Assembly (NCBI GenBank): GCA_027604185.1
Contig: JADGKB010000043.1
Location: 1-64,000 of the forward strand
DNA from: Boothiomyces macroporosus
Lineage: Eukaryota; Chytridiomycota; Chytridiomycetes; Rhizophydiales; Terramycetaceae
Reading direction: 5' to 3'
Length of the DNA stretch: 64,000 nucleotides
Made by a program: the position numbers and the translations under genes. Under the pieces are notes generated by a model. That model searched no databases, was not told where the DNA came from, and was given only the letters and a program-made list of their open reading frames with translations. Below, one piece after another: positions 1 through 10,510 of this stretch (position 1 is its first letter; every line of letters starts with the position of its first letter).

Positions 1-2610
1 GAGAAAACATCACGTTTGGCCACGAATACGACCCAGTGCGATACGAAAAAGTAGTGCGCGCTTGTGCCTTGGCGAAAGACTTTGAAAACTTGGACGGCGG
101 AGACTTGACTGAAATCGGAGAAAAGGGGATCAATCTCAGTGGTGGGCAGAAGCAGCGCATTTCCCTCGCGCGTGCCTGCTACTCGCCTGCGTCTATTGTC
201 CTGCTCGACGACCCTCTTTCTGCTGTAGACGCACCAACTGCCCGCTATTTGCTGCACAAGTGCATCCTGGGGGTGTTGAAGGGACGAACGGTTGTTCTTG
301 TATCCCATGCCACCCACTTGGTCGTGCCGTTTGCCGACTACATTGTATCGATGAAGAACGGAGAGATCGTCAACCAGGGGGCTCCAATCCAGCTGGTCCA
401 AAATCCCGAAGACGAGTCGCTCTTTGGATTGGATCTTACTCGAGATGAATTTGAAGACATTGAAGAGAGCGAGGTTTCTGTTATCACTGCCGCTGGTAAT
501 GGAACGACATTAGTAGAAGATGAAGAAAAAGCTACTGGTGCTGTTTCTTGGTCTGTTTATCGCTTGTACTTTAAAGCTGCTGGAGGTGTGTTATTTTTCA
601 TCCTCTTCATGTGTTCATTCTTCTTATCGTCAGGTGCTAAAGTTGGTAATGATTGGTGGCTGAAAAAATGGACTGATTTCAATGGTGCTGCTGATCCTAA
701 TGTAACTTTGAAATCTTTCGATAATACTGCTTACATTTACACCAATGATGGTCAAGGAACTGAATTGATCGCCAACACAATGCCATTTACTTCATTGATT
801 TTCAATCCTTTTGCAACTGGCAAATCTGATTTGACTGTGTCTGCAACCTCTACTCTTGACGAAGACTTTAGAAATGAAACCTTTTATTATCTAGGAATTT
901 ATGCTGCCTTTGGTGCTTCTGTAGTGTTAGCCAACAATTTACAAAGTTTGACCACTCTGGTTGGTGCTCTTTTTGCATCTCGTCGCCTACACACCAAATT
1001 ACTTAATGCAGTAATGTACTCACCTTTGCGTTTCTTTGAAACTACTCCAATCGGACGTATTCTCAATCGATTCTCAAAAGATATTGAAAACATTGATTCT
1101 GCTGTTATGGACAGTGTTCACTACTTTATTAACCAAATCATTCAAGCCGCTACCATCATCACTGTTATTGGTTCAGTTGCGCCAGTCTTTTTACTAGCTA
1201 CACCATTCATTGCAATTTCATACATTATCGTTGCAAAGAGATACTTGGAAACTTCCCGTGAATTGAAACGTTTCGAATCGACTACTAGATCTCCTACCTA
1301 CGCACAATTTTCAGAAACTCTTGCTGGTGTCTGCACTATCCGTGCGTATGGCCAAGAAGAGCGATTTGCTGATATGAACAAGATTAAAGTCGATGGCAAT
1401 CACAAGCCATTCTTTTATGTTTGGGCAGCCAATAGATGGTTGTGTTTAAGAACTGATCTAATTTCTGCTATTGTTGTATTGTGCGCTGGTTTGGCGGTAG
1501 TGTTTACCGGTATTCCTGCCGGTTGGGCTGCACTTTGTATTTCATACTCTCTTGATTTTACCAACGCCCTGTTGTGGACTGTCCGTATGCATGCTGAAAT
1601 GGAAATGAACATGAACTCTGGTATTTACTTTACTAACAATAGTGGAACGTGTAGAAGAGTATAGTGGAATTGAACAGGAACCACCAGCAATCATTGAATC
1701 CAACAGACCAGATCCTAGCTGGCCTTCTCAAGGAGCAATTCAAGTAAAAGATGTCAGCATTAGATATGCCCCTGAGCTTCCAGATGTGCTAAAGAATGTA
1801 AGTTTTGCTATCCGACCACATGAAAAGGTTGCAGTCGTGGGACGTACAGGTGCCGGAAAGTCTACCTTGTCTTTGGCGTTCTTTAGGATCTTGCCTATTT
1901 CCAGTGGCTCTATCCATATTGATGGAGTTGATATCAATCAAATTGGACTGTTCGATCTTCGATCTCGATTGACAATTATTCCACAAGATCCTGTGCTTTT
2001 CACTGGAACATTGCGATCAAACTTGGATCCTCTTGAACAGAATGATGATCAAACTCTTTGGGAAGCATTAAAGAGAGTTCATTTCTTGGAATCTATGCAA
2101 CAACAAGCTACCGCCGAAAATGACGAAAAGTTGATTACCATAGAAGACTCTACTGTTGCATCTAGCGTTGTTGCAACTGACGTGGGATCCGGAATAACTC
2201 TTGATTACACAGTTACTGAAAATGGAGGCAACTTTTCTCAAGGTCAAAGACAATTATTGTGTCTTGCTAGATCTTTGATTCAAAGAAACAAGGTGATATT
2301 CCTCGACGAAGCAACTGCATCAGTCGATAACGAAACTGACGCAAAGATTCAAGGAACAATTCGCAAAGAATTTGCTGATAGCACCATTATCTGTATTGCT
2401 CATCGTCTCCGTACTGTTATAGATTACGACAAGATTTTAGTGTTGGATAAGGGACAAGTTCTTGAATTTGGTTCTCCTTTGGATTTGATTGAAAAGAGCA
2501 ATGTCGGTGCCTTCAGATCAATGTGTGAGGAAACTGGGGAATTTGAAGAATTGGTTGAGATCGCAAGAATTGCCAGCGCAAACGGCAAATTCAAGGCAAA
2601 TAATTATTAA
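1..2610 (+). CDS. ABCC/MRP-type ABC transporter, C-terminal part
   Basis: Carboxy-terminal part of a full ABC exporter of the ABCC (MRP/Ycf1/Yor1) type, a family that pumps anionic or glutathione conjugates across the plasma or vacuolar membrane using ATP. The frame is open from base 3; the first membrane domain and first Walker A lie outside the window. Seen in order: NBD1 signature LSGGQKQRISLARA (135-176), Walker B IVLLDDPLSAVD (195-230), the second membrane domain (about 560-1600), NBD2 Walker A GRTGAGKST (1840-1866), signature FSQGQRQLLCLARS and Walker B VIFLDEATASVD. A 22-base intron at 1621-1642 contains TACTAAC; removing it restores the family motif MNSVERVEEY. The first 450 bases are clearly more GC-rich than the rest. 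The transported substrate cannot be read from sequence. Confidence 0.93.
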
Positions 2611-2672
2611 GAAAAACATTTCAATAAAGTAATGTTCATTTAATTTTCCGCGATCGGAAATTTTAATTTAAC

Positions 2673-4346
2673 ATGTCTACCAAAATTTTACTGGAGCCAT
2701 CCATAAAAATCTGCAGGAAATTTAGCGTCGCACACCGCATCATTTGGGTTGTATCTAGCTTTCAGAAATCCGTTAGTCAGTCTGAAGTGCAAGTATTGCT
2801 TGGATCTAAGGAACATATAGAAAATCTGAATTTGTATGTTCACGAACTCTCACAGTCGATCAACTTTCTATCAAGCTTGAATTCAAAGCCTATACGTACT
2901 AGATCTGACATTGCCACCTTGGAGACACTTAAACGGAACGCACAGGTGGAATTGGAATATCTCATTAGCAACTTTAGTGATTACGAAAAGGTCAAGCTAG
3001 ATCTTATTCAAAAGTATGTGGACGATGATCTGGATGATTATATTTCCTTGAAAAGAAGCAATCATCGGGAAAAGGCATTCCTTTTTGATCCAGAAGCTGC
3101 AACGCAACTCCGTCAATATTACATCAAAGACTTTCTCTACTTTAATCCTGATCGTGTTAGCGTTGGATGGATTGATCTTCTTTTGGACATTACTTTTGCG
3201 GGTAATTTGATTGCTGCCAGCGCATATCTAACAACTTTTGATTTATCTGCACTGGTAAAGTACTTGCTGATAACAATTTCAATCACCTTTCAATGGAAGT
3301 ATATGGCAGTAATGCAGAATACCACTCTTCAATGCGGGATGATCAAAAGTTTAATAATGACCTTTGGATTCGTTTTGTCTATAGCTAGTTTGAACTGCAT
3401 TTCTTTTGTATTTAGCGATTCGCCTACTTTGAACACAGGAAACATGTTTATCATTATTCATGTTATTTTCATGTGGATATTTGAAATATTCACGACAATC
3501 AACTTTAGGCTGTCTATCGAGAATATTGGAATTACGGTATATTACAATATTGGCATAATGATTGTGCAAAGCTTGATTTACTTGTCCATTTTAGGGTTTC
3601 CCGTTGTTGCATCTTCCCAGTACTCAGAAAGGAGTACTATTCGAGCATTAATCTGGGGAGGTGCCCTAGCTTACGAGTACTTTACAGGTATATTCTTTAA
3701 CGTGCTCAAATACAAGCTATTCTTACCGCGATTGGCGTATAACGTTCCACATTTTCAGGAAAGATCCAATTTCATTATTGTGTGCATCCTTGGTTTATTT
3801 GCGCTAAAAAGTTTGCAGTCCAACTATTCCCTAGACAACTTTTTTGATTACATTGGCTACACTCTAGCAGCTTTAGGGATATTTTTGCTATTCTACTGTC
3901 TGTATTTTATTCAGCATCACAAAGAATACACTCACCCAATGAATCGAAACTCATGGTTCAAATTCGTCTACGACTTTAATTTACATCTGATGATGTGTTT
4001 GTTACCTATATTTGCCATTACCGTCCAAACACTGCTCCAAAACATTCAAGGTTTGACCATCGATATTAATGTACAACTATATTGCTACAGTATTTCGATC
4101 CTTTATTTTTCTCTTTGGGTGCACAAAATTATCTTCAAGAATGGAAGAAAGATAAAAGAGTGTATGCACAAGTTCCAGCCTATCATGCGCCTGATATTCG
4201 CAGTTGGTAGTTTAGTAGCAGCATTGTTGTACCCAATGATGAACGATAGTTGGATTTACAGCCCCCAGGTTCTTCTTTTTGCTGGTTTAGGTTCTTTATT
4301 GCTGACCAGTATTTTTGAAGTAGTTTTTTGGAATTTGTACAAATAA
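2673..4346 (+). CDS. LtrA-like multi-spanning membrane protein
   Basis: Single-exon gene for 557 residues. Residues 1-155 look soluble and partly helical. After that come about ten hydrophobic segments, starting with WIDLLLDITFAGNLIAAS, which resembles the opening helix of low-temperature-requirement A (LtrA) proteins. A second LtrA-like feature is PHFQERSNFIIVCILG, matching the conserved H-x-x-E-R helix of that family. The role of LtrA proteins is poorly known; they are membrane proteins of fungi and bacteria. The stop lies 13 bases from the stop of the convergent PIG-Q gene. The assignment rests on motif resemblance only; another polytopic family is possible. Confidence 0.6.
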   Translation: MSTKILLEPSIKICRKFSVAHRIIWVVSSFQKSVSQSEVQVLLGSKEHIENLNLYVHELSQSINFLSSLNSKPIRTRSDIATLETLKRNAQVELEYLISNFSDYEKVKLDLIQKYVDDDLDDYISLKRSNHREKAFLFDPEAATQLRQYYIKDFLYFNPDRVSVGWIDLLLDITFAGNLIAASAYLTTFDLSALVKYLLITISITFQWKYMAVMQNTTLQCGMIKSLIMTFGFVLSIASLNCISFVFSDSPTLNTGNMFIIIHVIFMWIFEIFTTINFRLSIENIGITVYYNIGIMIVQSLIYLSILGFPVVASSQYSERSTIRALIWGGALAYEYFTGIFFNVLKYKLFLPRLAYNVPHFQERSNFIIVCILGLFALKSLQSNYSLDNFFDYIGYTLAALGIFLLFYCLYFIQHHKEYTHPMNRNSWFKFVYDFNLHLMMCLLPIFAITVQTLLQNIQGLTIDINVQLYCYSISILYFSLWVHKIIFKNGRKIKECMHKFQPIMRLIFAVGSLVAALLYPMMNDSWIYSPQVLLFAGLGSLLLTSIFEVVFWNLYK

Positions 4347-4359
4347 AGAATCAGTTTTG

Positions 4360-5986
4360 TTATTTCTTGGGCATTGTGGGATACTGAAGATTTGGAAGCC
4401 TTTGGATCCGTTTCCCTACAACAAATGACCACACGTTATCCTTTGTCAGGTAATATGCCTGAACTTGGTCAAAAATATACTTGTATTGGTAGAATATCGT
4501 CTCGTAGCCAATAGGTATACTCTGGTGTTAACAATATTTACCTTTAGTTGCATGTAGACTGATGTAGTATGGATTTCCTCACTTTTGAACCGGAATCGTT
4601 CAAGTACATCTGGCTTGCAGAGTTGAAAATACACACCATCAGATAATCTTTTCGGATCCTTAACACTAAGCATGATCGCAAATAGTGGGAAATGATTAAG
4701 GATCCCGAGGATGATTTGTAATATTGCTTGAATGAAAACCACTCCTAAATTTGCAAAGCTGAACAATAGGTAAAACACTGCAACTGTCGGTAAAAGGAAA
4801 ACCAATATTGTGAATATAGTTGAGCCTAATAGTAATTGATCTAGATCATATTCAGCAGCATCTATTCTATTTCGAAGAGGGTTCCTTTTCTTTCCTCTAA
4901 ACAAATTAAATGTAGAGTCAATGATTTGTAGTACCCAGTTATATATACGAGCTGAATTAAAAATAATTACCGGAGATAGTGTAAAAGAGTTGCAAATGAA
5001 GAGAAATTAGTGTCAGAAAATCACTAATTAATGCAATTACCATAGAAACACCAAAAACACCAAACCATCCTATACAAAAGAAAATCATTGGAAAGTATGG
5101 GTAGAGATCCTGTAAGATATCTCTCCAAACAAACAGCATCCAAACAAACAACTCTGCAAAAAAGTTGGCCAGCTCTGCATTTAATTTGATTCCTATTGGC
5201 CAAAGCAGAAGCCAATTAATATTATCGGTAATTATTTCTATAGATCGGGTGTTTAGGTAGTTTAATTGGTCCGACAACACATATCTGTAATCCAGTATGA
5301 TTGCTTTAACGGTTAAACCGATAATCACATCGTTTGCAATTAACCATAAGGTATTAAAGAAACCTATATACTTTGCTTGCTGGATCGTATTCAGTCTGTC
5401 TGATGTGTACCATTCGACATATCGTTGTGGCCAAAACAATAACTGGTTAAGTCTCAAATCAACTTGCTTTAGTGAATCCGAAATATCAATGAGTGCAAGA
5501 TTGTTGATCTTCATGTTTAAAACAAATAAAATTGATCGGATTATCCTTGGGAATATTGGTATATGGAAATTGAATGATTTCTCTTGTTGCGGTACTTGCT
5601 TATTAATCTGATTAAATCTTAGTTACTTTATCTATCCAAAACTCTAGATCTATTCTGCTATCATTGGTTTCCTGGTTCAGATCAAGAACCAATTTCTTTA
5701 CAGAATAAAATTGAAGGGAATTTTGTTTCAGAGGTCGATAGTAAATAAAATAATCGACTTGGCTTGATATAGGTATTCTGTTTCGCATTTGTATAAGGAT
5801 TCCGTTCGTATCTTTTGTGCTGGTATAATCCATTCCCTCTGGTTGTGCAACTCCAAGGATATCCAATCCACCCGCATTCTCATCTTCACTCCAGCGATAT
5901 ACTAATAAATCATCTCCTCGTCTTACTCCCAGTAGGTAAACTGGTTTTGTAATAATTTTAATGTTCACTGGCCAGAAGCAAATCAT
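4360..5986 (-). CDS. GPI1: GPI-GlcNAc transferase subunit PIG-Q/Gpi1
   Basis: PIG-Q/Gpi1, a subunit of the ER complex that transfers GlcNAc to phosphatidylinositol, the first step of GPI anchor synthesis. About 520 residues from four exons. The diagnostic block is LFRGKKRNPLRNRIDAAEYD followed by DLDQLLLGSTIFTILVFLLP, which closely follows the human and yeast proteins; upstream is the conserved GIKLNAELANFFAELF segment. Introns at 4522-4541 (20 bases), 4952-4970 (19 bases) and 5599-5626 (28 bases, or 5608-5626, 19 bases; both stay in frame). Splicing the 19-base intron gives YTISARIYNW directly before the conserved block. The start MICFWP resembles the FWP opening of fungal Gpi1. It ends 13 bases from the LtrA-like gene. 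Confidence 0.93.
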
Positions 5987-6279
5987 TTTTCAGATTTGTA
6001 AAGTTTGAACTCGCCGTCTTTTAAAATGATGGATCGGTAACTGTACATCCATAGTCTATCAGAGTGCAGGAATAAGACTCTCAGTTACAAATTTTGATGC
6101 TCCCCATATAGCATGAATTTAGAATCAAGTCAGAGCTCTACACCAGATTGTGGCTCCCAATGCACGCGTTGTTGCCTTGGATTAACGTGCACTCAAGGAT
6201 TGATAAGATGCCTGATCATATTGTAGACAATTCTACTGAAATGATAACTGCGACAAGAATATCCTGCAATCGATATTTA

Positions 6280-7237
6280 TTACAAAAGCATTTCTATTTG
6301 TTTTACATCTGGTATTGAATTCATTGCACCAGCAGTTTCACATGCAATACCACTAGCTAGCACCGCAATCTTGAGTGCATCCTGAATGTACAATTCAATT
6401 TGATGGAGCGTTTTTGAATTCATCTTACCTGCCAAGTGTGAAATGAAATATCCAACGAACGTGTCTCCTGCACCTGTTGTATCTACCAGATTTGGAGTGC
6501 GTACAACTTGCTGTTTATACTTTTTAATACTGGTATCTGATTTGGCAGCTGCAATGACACCTTTTCCACCAAGAGTGATCACCACAACCGAAACATTCAA
6601 GAGCTCCAGGATAGTATCCAAGTTATCTAGTGATTGGTTTGGCTTGCTTTTCAGCTGTGCAGCAAACTGATTCGCTTCGCTTTCATTCAGTATCAGAACA
6701 TCCGCCAAATCAATCTTCAAATCGTATATATTTGTAGGGCATGGTGCAGGATTGAGGCAAATTACACTTCCATTGGCTTTACCTAATTGCATCGCATGAT
6801 TTGCAGCATCAATGTTGATTTCATTTTGTAGCACAATCCATCCAGGACTGTGCGATAAAAAATCTAAATGGCTCAGGGGTATTTGCTGATTAGCTCCTGG
6901 AAACAGTACTATTGCATTGTCATGAGATCCCTCATCAACCTGTATAATTGCTCTTCCAGTATTGCCTCCAATTACTAGTACCTTTTCCACATTAACAAAT
7001 GGTTTGTACAAGTCCAAAAGCCATGATCCATCCTTTCCGATACATGCGACTAATGAAACATCTGCACCAGCCTGTGTTAGATGGAATTACTTTTCCTAAT
7101 GCATAAGCTTGATTCGCTCCTTTACCTCCAGGGTGGACATGGTATGCAGAGCTTGAGATAGTCTCTCCTGGTTGAACAATGTGGTGTACAGAATAGACAT
7201 CGTCAATATTCACTGAACCAATTACATAAACTTTCAT
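6280..7237 (-). CDS. Ribokinase (PfkB family)
   Basis: Cytosolic sugar kinase that phosphorylates D-ribose to ribose 5-phosphate. 312 residues, the usual ribokinase length. The N-terminal motif MKVYVIGSVNIDDVYSV and HPGGKGANQAYALG are the two PfkB substrate-side motifs; DTTGAGDTFVGYF near the C-terminus is the PfkB signature with the catalytic Asp. A 19-base intron at 7072-7090 (GTAATTCCATCTAACACAG) must be removed to join ALGK to AGADVSLVACIGKDG. ATG at 7237 is preferred to the in-frame TTG upstream. The gene lies 21 bases downstream of the GST stop and on the same strand. Confidence 0.93.
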
Positions 7238-7258
7238 GATCAAAATTAGAGAAACTTT

Positions 7259-7888
7259 TTATTTCCTAGTAGGACGTACTTTAATATATTCTGCGATTCT
7301 TGGATGTGATTCGACCAACTGGGTTAACTGCAGAAGGCCGTGATATCCTTTTAACGGCGCTTTGTTGTCAATCAACAACAGATCTTCATGCAACACTTGG
7401 TAAACGTAGAGTTCAGCAATGGTAATCTGTTCACCCAATAGTCCTACCTGAGCCAATTTATCAAATACCCCAATGACTTTCTTCAAGTATGCTTGATGAG
7501 CTTCCAGTTTCTTTTCTCCACTGAGGCAAGCTGCCCAAGAAAAACGCCAATCATTGCAAATATCCAGAATCTGGTCAATGAAAAAGTCTTCTTCATCGCT
7601 ATTTCCATTAAACTGCCCTAGCTTCTTTGCAAAATATCGCAGCATCGGTATATGTGCCCAGTAGTGTATACCATTCAAAGATACCACAGGGATATGTCCT
7701 GTTGGATTCATCGTTTCTGTCAACATTGGTTTAGTAGCTGCCCAATCGCTAACTGGGATTCTGTGATCTTGATATTCAACCCCGGCAGCTTTAAAAAACA
7801 ATCGGATCACTTCACCACGTCCAATCGATGGAATATCAAAGTAAGTTATTTTTGGCTTTCCTCCAAGAATTTCGTTTGGCGTAGACAT
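7259..7888 (-). CDS. Glutathione S-transferase, sigma-like
   Basis: Cytosolic glutathione transferase, about 209 residues from the chosen start. KITYFDIPSIGRGEVIRLFF matches the sigma-class N-terminal strand with the catalytic Tyr followed by G-R-G-E; NPTGHIPVVSLNG is the cis-Pro glutathione-binding loop. The all-helical C-terminal domain follows without interruption; no intron is needed. The frame is open to 7960, but an ATG there would overlap the divergent FHA gene, so the ATG at 7888 (MSTPNEILGG) is preferred; it leaves a 49-base shared upstream region. Confidence 0.88.
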   Translation of the reverse strand: MSTPNEILGGKPKITYFDIPSIGRGEVIRLFFKAAGVEYQDHRIPVSDWAATKPMLTETMNPTGHIPVVSLNGIHYWAHIPMLRYFAKKLGQFNGNSDEEDFFIDQILDICNDWRFSWAACLSGEKKLEAHQAYLKKVIGVFDKLAQVGLLGEQITIAELYVYQVLHEDLLLIDNKAPLKGYHGLLQLTQLVESHPRIAEYIKVRPTRK

Positions 7889-7937
7889 TTGAATTGGCGA
7901 TAAACATTTCGCGTTTAGTGGCTCCACTTTTTCAAAA

Positions 7938-8804
7938 ATGAAACTGCACTTGCTATACAACCAAAAAGTTATTCAAGTGAACAGCACCAATAATGTGATT
8001 GGCAGAAATGAAGTTTATGGTATTGCAGATCCAGAAATTAGTCGAAAGCACCTTCTTATAGATCAAATTAACAACACAATAGTTCACACCGGTATAACAA
8101 AGGCCTACCTAAATGGAAAAGTAATACCTCATACCCCTATTCCAATAGTAAATGGAGACCGAATAAAACTCAGTAGCACCTTGGAAATTCTTGTTGAGCT
8201 GACTTTTGAAATTTCGGATGAATCAGACTATGTTGTAGGCTCTGGATACGAAGATGATGCTGTGGATGTAAAGTATGATCTAGAAGTTGCGGATAACTCA
8301 GACCTTAATTACACGATCCCAAAGGAAGTTCAAAAACCTCAAAAGAAAACGACAAAGTATGGATATGTTCGTACTGTGCAGAAGGGAAAAGAAAAGCGTA
8401 AAAACAGTAAAAGCGGTGGAGTACAATCAAAGGGTAAAAGAAAACCGGTAGCTGATCAAGAAGATGAATCCGACGAAGAAAGCGTCTCTGATTATGAAAG
8501 ACCTATAAGAAAGATAAAAGTTGCTCACAGAAGAACCAAAGGAAGACAAATCCAAACAGATTCTGAGACTGATAGCGTCGACGAAATCAATCAAACACAG
8601 CCGGGAGAGTTTTCTCTCACTCAACCAAACGAATCCTCTCAGATGCCACCTGAAATTGACATTAATGACGATCTGGAGCAAGATTCTGATTCTACTGAGG
8701 ATTTAGATTTTGGGATAATTCCTACCTCACAATTACAAGTTGAAGAGGATGGTGACAGTGCCACTGCTTCCCTTTCCGATTCTGAGCTGGTATCGAGAAA
8801 TTGA
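7938..8804 (+). CDS. FHA-domain protein with acidic TQ/SQ-containing tail
   Basis: 288 residues. The N-terminal 95 residues form an FHA domain: the phosphothreonine-binding residues appear as IGRNEVYGIADPEISRKHL (G-R, then S-R-K-H). The rest is low-complexity, with basic blocks (KGKEKRKNSK) and long acidic Ser/Asp/Glu stretches that look like CK2 sites. It contains TQP twice and an SQ, the type of motif used by ATM/ATR-family kinases. FHA plus a disordered phospho-tail is the layout of DNA-damage scaffold proteins, but no specific orthologue is recognised, so that role is inference. A 25-base GT-AG segment over the stop codon could extend the protein, but it is longer than the local introns. 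Confidence 0.75.
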   Translation: MKLHLLYNQKVIQVNSTNNVIGRNEVYGIADPEISRKHLLIDQINNTIVHTGITKAYLNGKVIPHTPIPIVNGDRIKLSSTLEILVELTFEISDESDYVVGSGYEDDAVDVKYDLEVADNSDLNYTIPKEVQKPQKKTTKYGYVRTVQKGKEKRKNSKSGGVQSKGKRKPVADQEDESDEESVSDYERPIRKIKVAHRRTKGRQIQTDSETDSVDEINQTQPGEFSLTQPNESSQMPPEIDINDDLEQDSDSTEDLDFGIIPTSQLQVEEDGDSATASLSDSELVSRN

Positions 8805-8818
8805 CATTTGAAAGAACA

Positions 8819-9029
8819 ATGGCAAGGTTGAAACTGGGAACATTTTCAAGCTGGGTCGGCAGAACAATGTTGTGTAATAGTATATTCATGATTGGCTTTC
8901 TTTGTATTCTTTGTCGCAGGTGGAGTTATTGACTATGACAGACAGCAAGTAACTTTTAATACAGTCGACCTGAAAAAAAGAGAATTGACTGGCTTATATC
9001 GCAGACACGGCCGTCATCATTTTCTATAA
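8819..9029 (+). CDS. Possible small protein gene, splicing unresolved
   Basis: An ATG lies 14 bases after the FHA stop, starting MARLKLGTFSSWVGRTML. After one short intron (candidate GTATTCTTTGTCGCAG, 16 bases, ending at 8919, or a 46-base one from 8874) the frame reads GVIDYDRQQVTFNTVDLKKR to a stop at 9029. Both halves look like real coding sequence, but neither candidate intron fits the 18-23 base pattern. No family is recognised. Confidence 0.2.
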
Positions 9030-9901
9030 TAAATTCCAATTGCTAATATTAACATGTTGACCCACAGTTGGTGGACCCGGATACCGTGGATATCAATAGA
9101 CAATAAATATTTATTGGTGCAGAAAGCATTCAAGGTAGATGCAAGTTCAATTATTTATCTTTATTATCCAAATTGTGTGCTTTGTGGTCCCTGAAAAGCC
9201 AACGGTTCGAAGAGCAGTTACCAGCGAAAACTCGAATCCTCCAACATTCATCATGTATTAGTCAATAAAATCCCTTTGATACGACTATATTGCTCTAAAT
9301 GTGTATATTGCAGCCTTCCTGGTATAACGGCTGGAGATGAAACCGCTTCCCCTGAAATTCGATATTTGATGGATAATCCGCTCATTTAACTATCCCTCCA
9401 TATTCATATTGTATCCCGCCAGTTTGATGATTGTTTTCACGACGTAGCATTTTTTCCCTGCACTGCCACACGCCAGAATCCATTGCCACTTCCGTTTCAC
9501 CTCCTTAAAACTGGGAAAATAATGCTTTATAATCTACGGCAACTAGCGGTAATGCTTCTTCTCTATAAAGCATACTTGAAACCCCAACACCGCTGATTTT
9601 GGTTGAATATCAGCTGATCAGTGGTAGGCTAAATAGTTCCGAAAAAAGAAAAATTATCGAAAAACAAGCACTGGAGATTTCTTTGTCCATCTTTATAGAA
9701 ATAACAAAGTATCAGCCGCAAGTAGTATTCCGATCCATCTTGATATTTGATTAGTACACACAGGAACAGGATCGCCAATCTAATTTTTCAATTTCTGTGC
9801 ATTATTTCAGCAATTTTTCGTTGCGGGTATTGCAAAAATCAATCAATCGTTATCCTTTTTCAGATTTGAACCACGCTCTGGAAATTTTTTACAATTTTCC
9901 C
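9030..9901. other. Non-coding tract upstream of velvet gene A
   Basis: About 870 AT-rich bases without a convincing reading frame, repeat or RNA gene. It probably contains the regulatory region of the first velvet gene. Confidence 0.5.
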
Positions 9902-10510
9902 ATGTTTCCTTCTGAAATTATCTTTAGGCAGGAAATAGCCAAGGCCAGAAGTTGTGGAGGAATAGGTACCCCTTTAATTCCCAGTTTGATGTATATATTT
10001 TCTAATGTAGATATCCAATGTTGATATTGGAAGCCAAATTTGACATGAAAGTAACGCGAGACCAAGTAAATTTTGAATTTACTCTAGATGCTAAGCTCTA
10101 ATTTAATATGCCACTTGGATCTCGTGTCAATAGAAGATGGAATTACCTGTGGTTTTCTTCAGATAGCAAACAGAGTGACAGAAAACCTTTTAGGATCATT
10201 AGTTATACCCGCCTCGATATTAACTGATCCAGTGGATTGTGAGCCAAAGCTTTTCTTTGTATTTGACGATGTAAGCCTAAGGTTTCCGGGATTCTACAAC
10301 TTTCGCTGTACTATAATTGATATGGATAGGTAAGTTACTTTAACATCAAGCTTCAAGACAAAAGTGCTACACACGAGTGAATTCCAAGTATATTCCAAGA
10401 GAGATTATAGAAAAACAAAAGACAAGATTCTTCTTCAAGAATCTTTCAAAATACAAGGCGTTTTTGATAAGACAACAAAAAAGTATAAGCGGGAATATTT
10501 GTATTACTGA
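9902..10510 (+). CDS. Velvet-domain regulator A
   Basis: Small velvet-domain protein, 181 residues, essentially a bare domain. Velvet proteins (VeA, VelB, VosA, VelC) are fungal DNA-binding regulators that couple development and secondary metabolism. Signature parts: IIFRQEIAKARSCGG near the start (the R-Q-x-P-x-x-A-R-A-C-G block), LICHLDLVS, and KLFFVFDDVSLRFPGFYNF (the L-F-F-V-F-x-D-L-x-V-R block), then FQVYSKRDYRK. Four exons of 89, 55, 242 and 160 bases, with introns at 9991-10010 (20), 10066-10087 (22) and 10330-10350 (21). The ATG at 9902 is chosen because the paralogue B starts at the same residue. Tandem duplicate of the gene at 12175. Confidence 0.88.

Noticed and set aside
5987..6279. 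Possible extra 5' exon of PIG-Q (ATG near 6052)
   Set aside because: The frame meets a stop before the accepted ATG and no short intron joins it.
8790..8814. 25-base GT-AG segment across the FHA stop codon
   Set aside because: Longer than the local introns and without a branch-like CTAAY close to the 3' end; the ORF end at 8804 is kept, though extension is not excluded.
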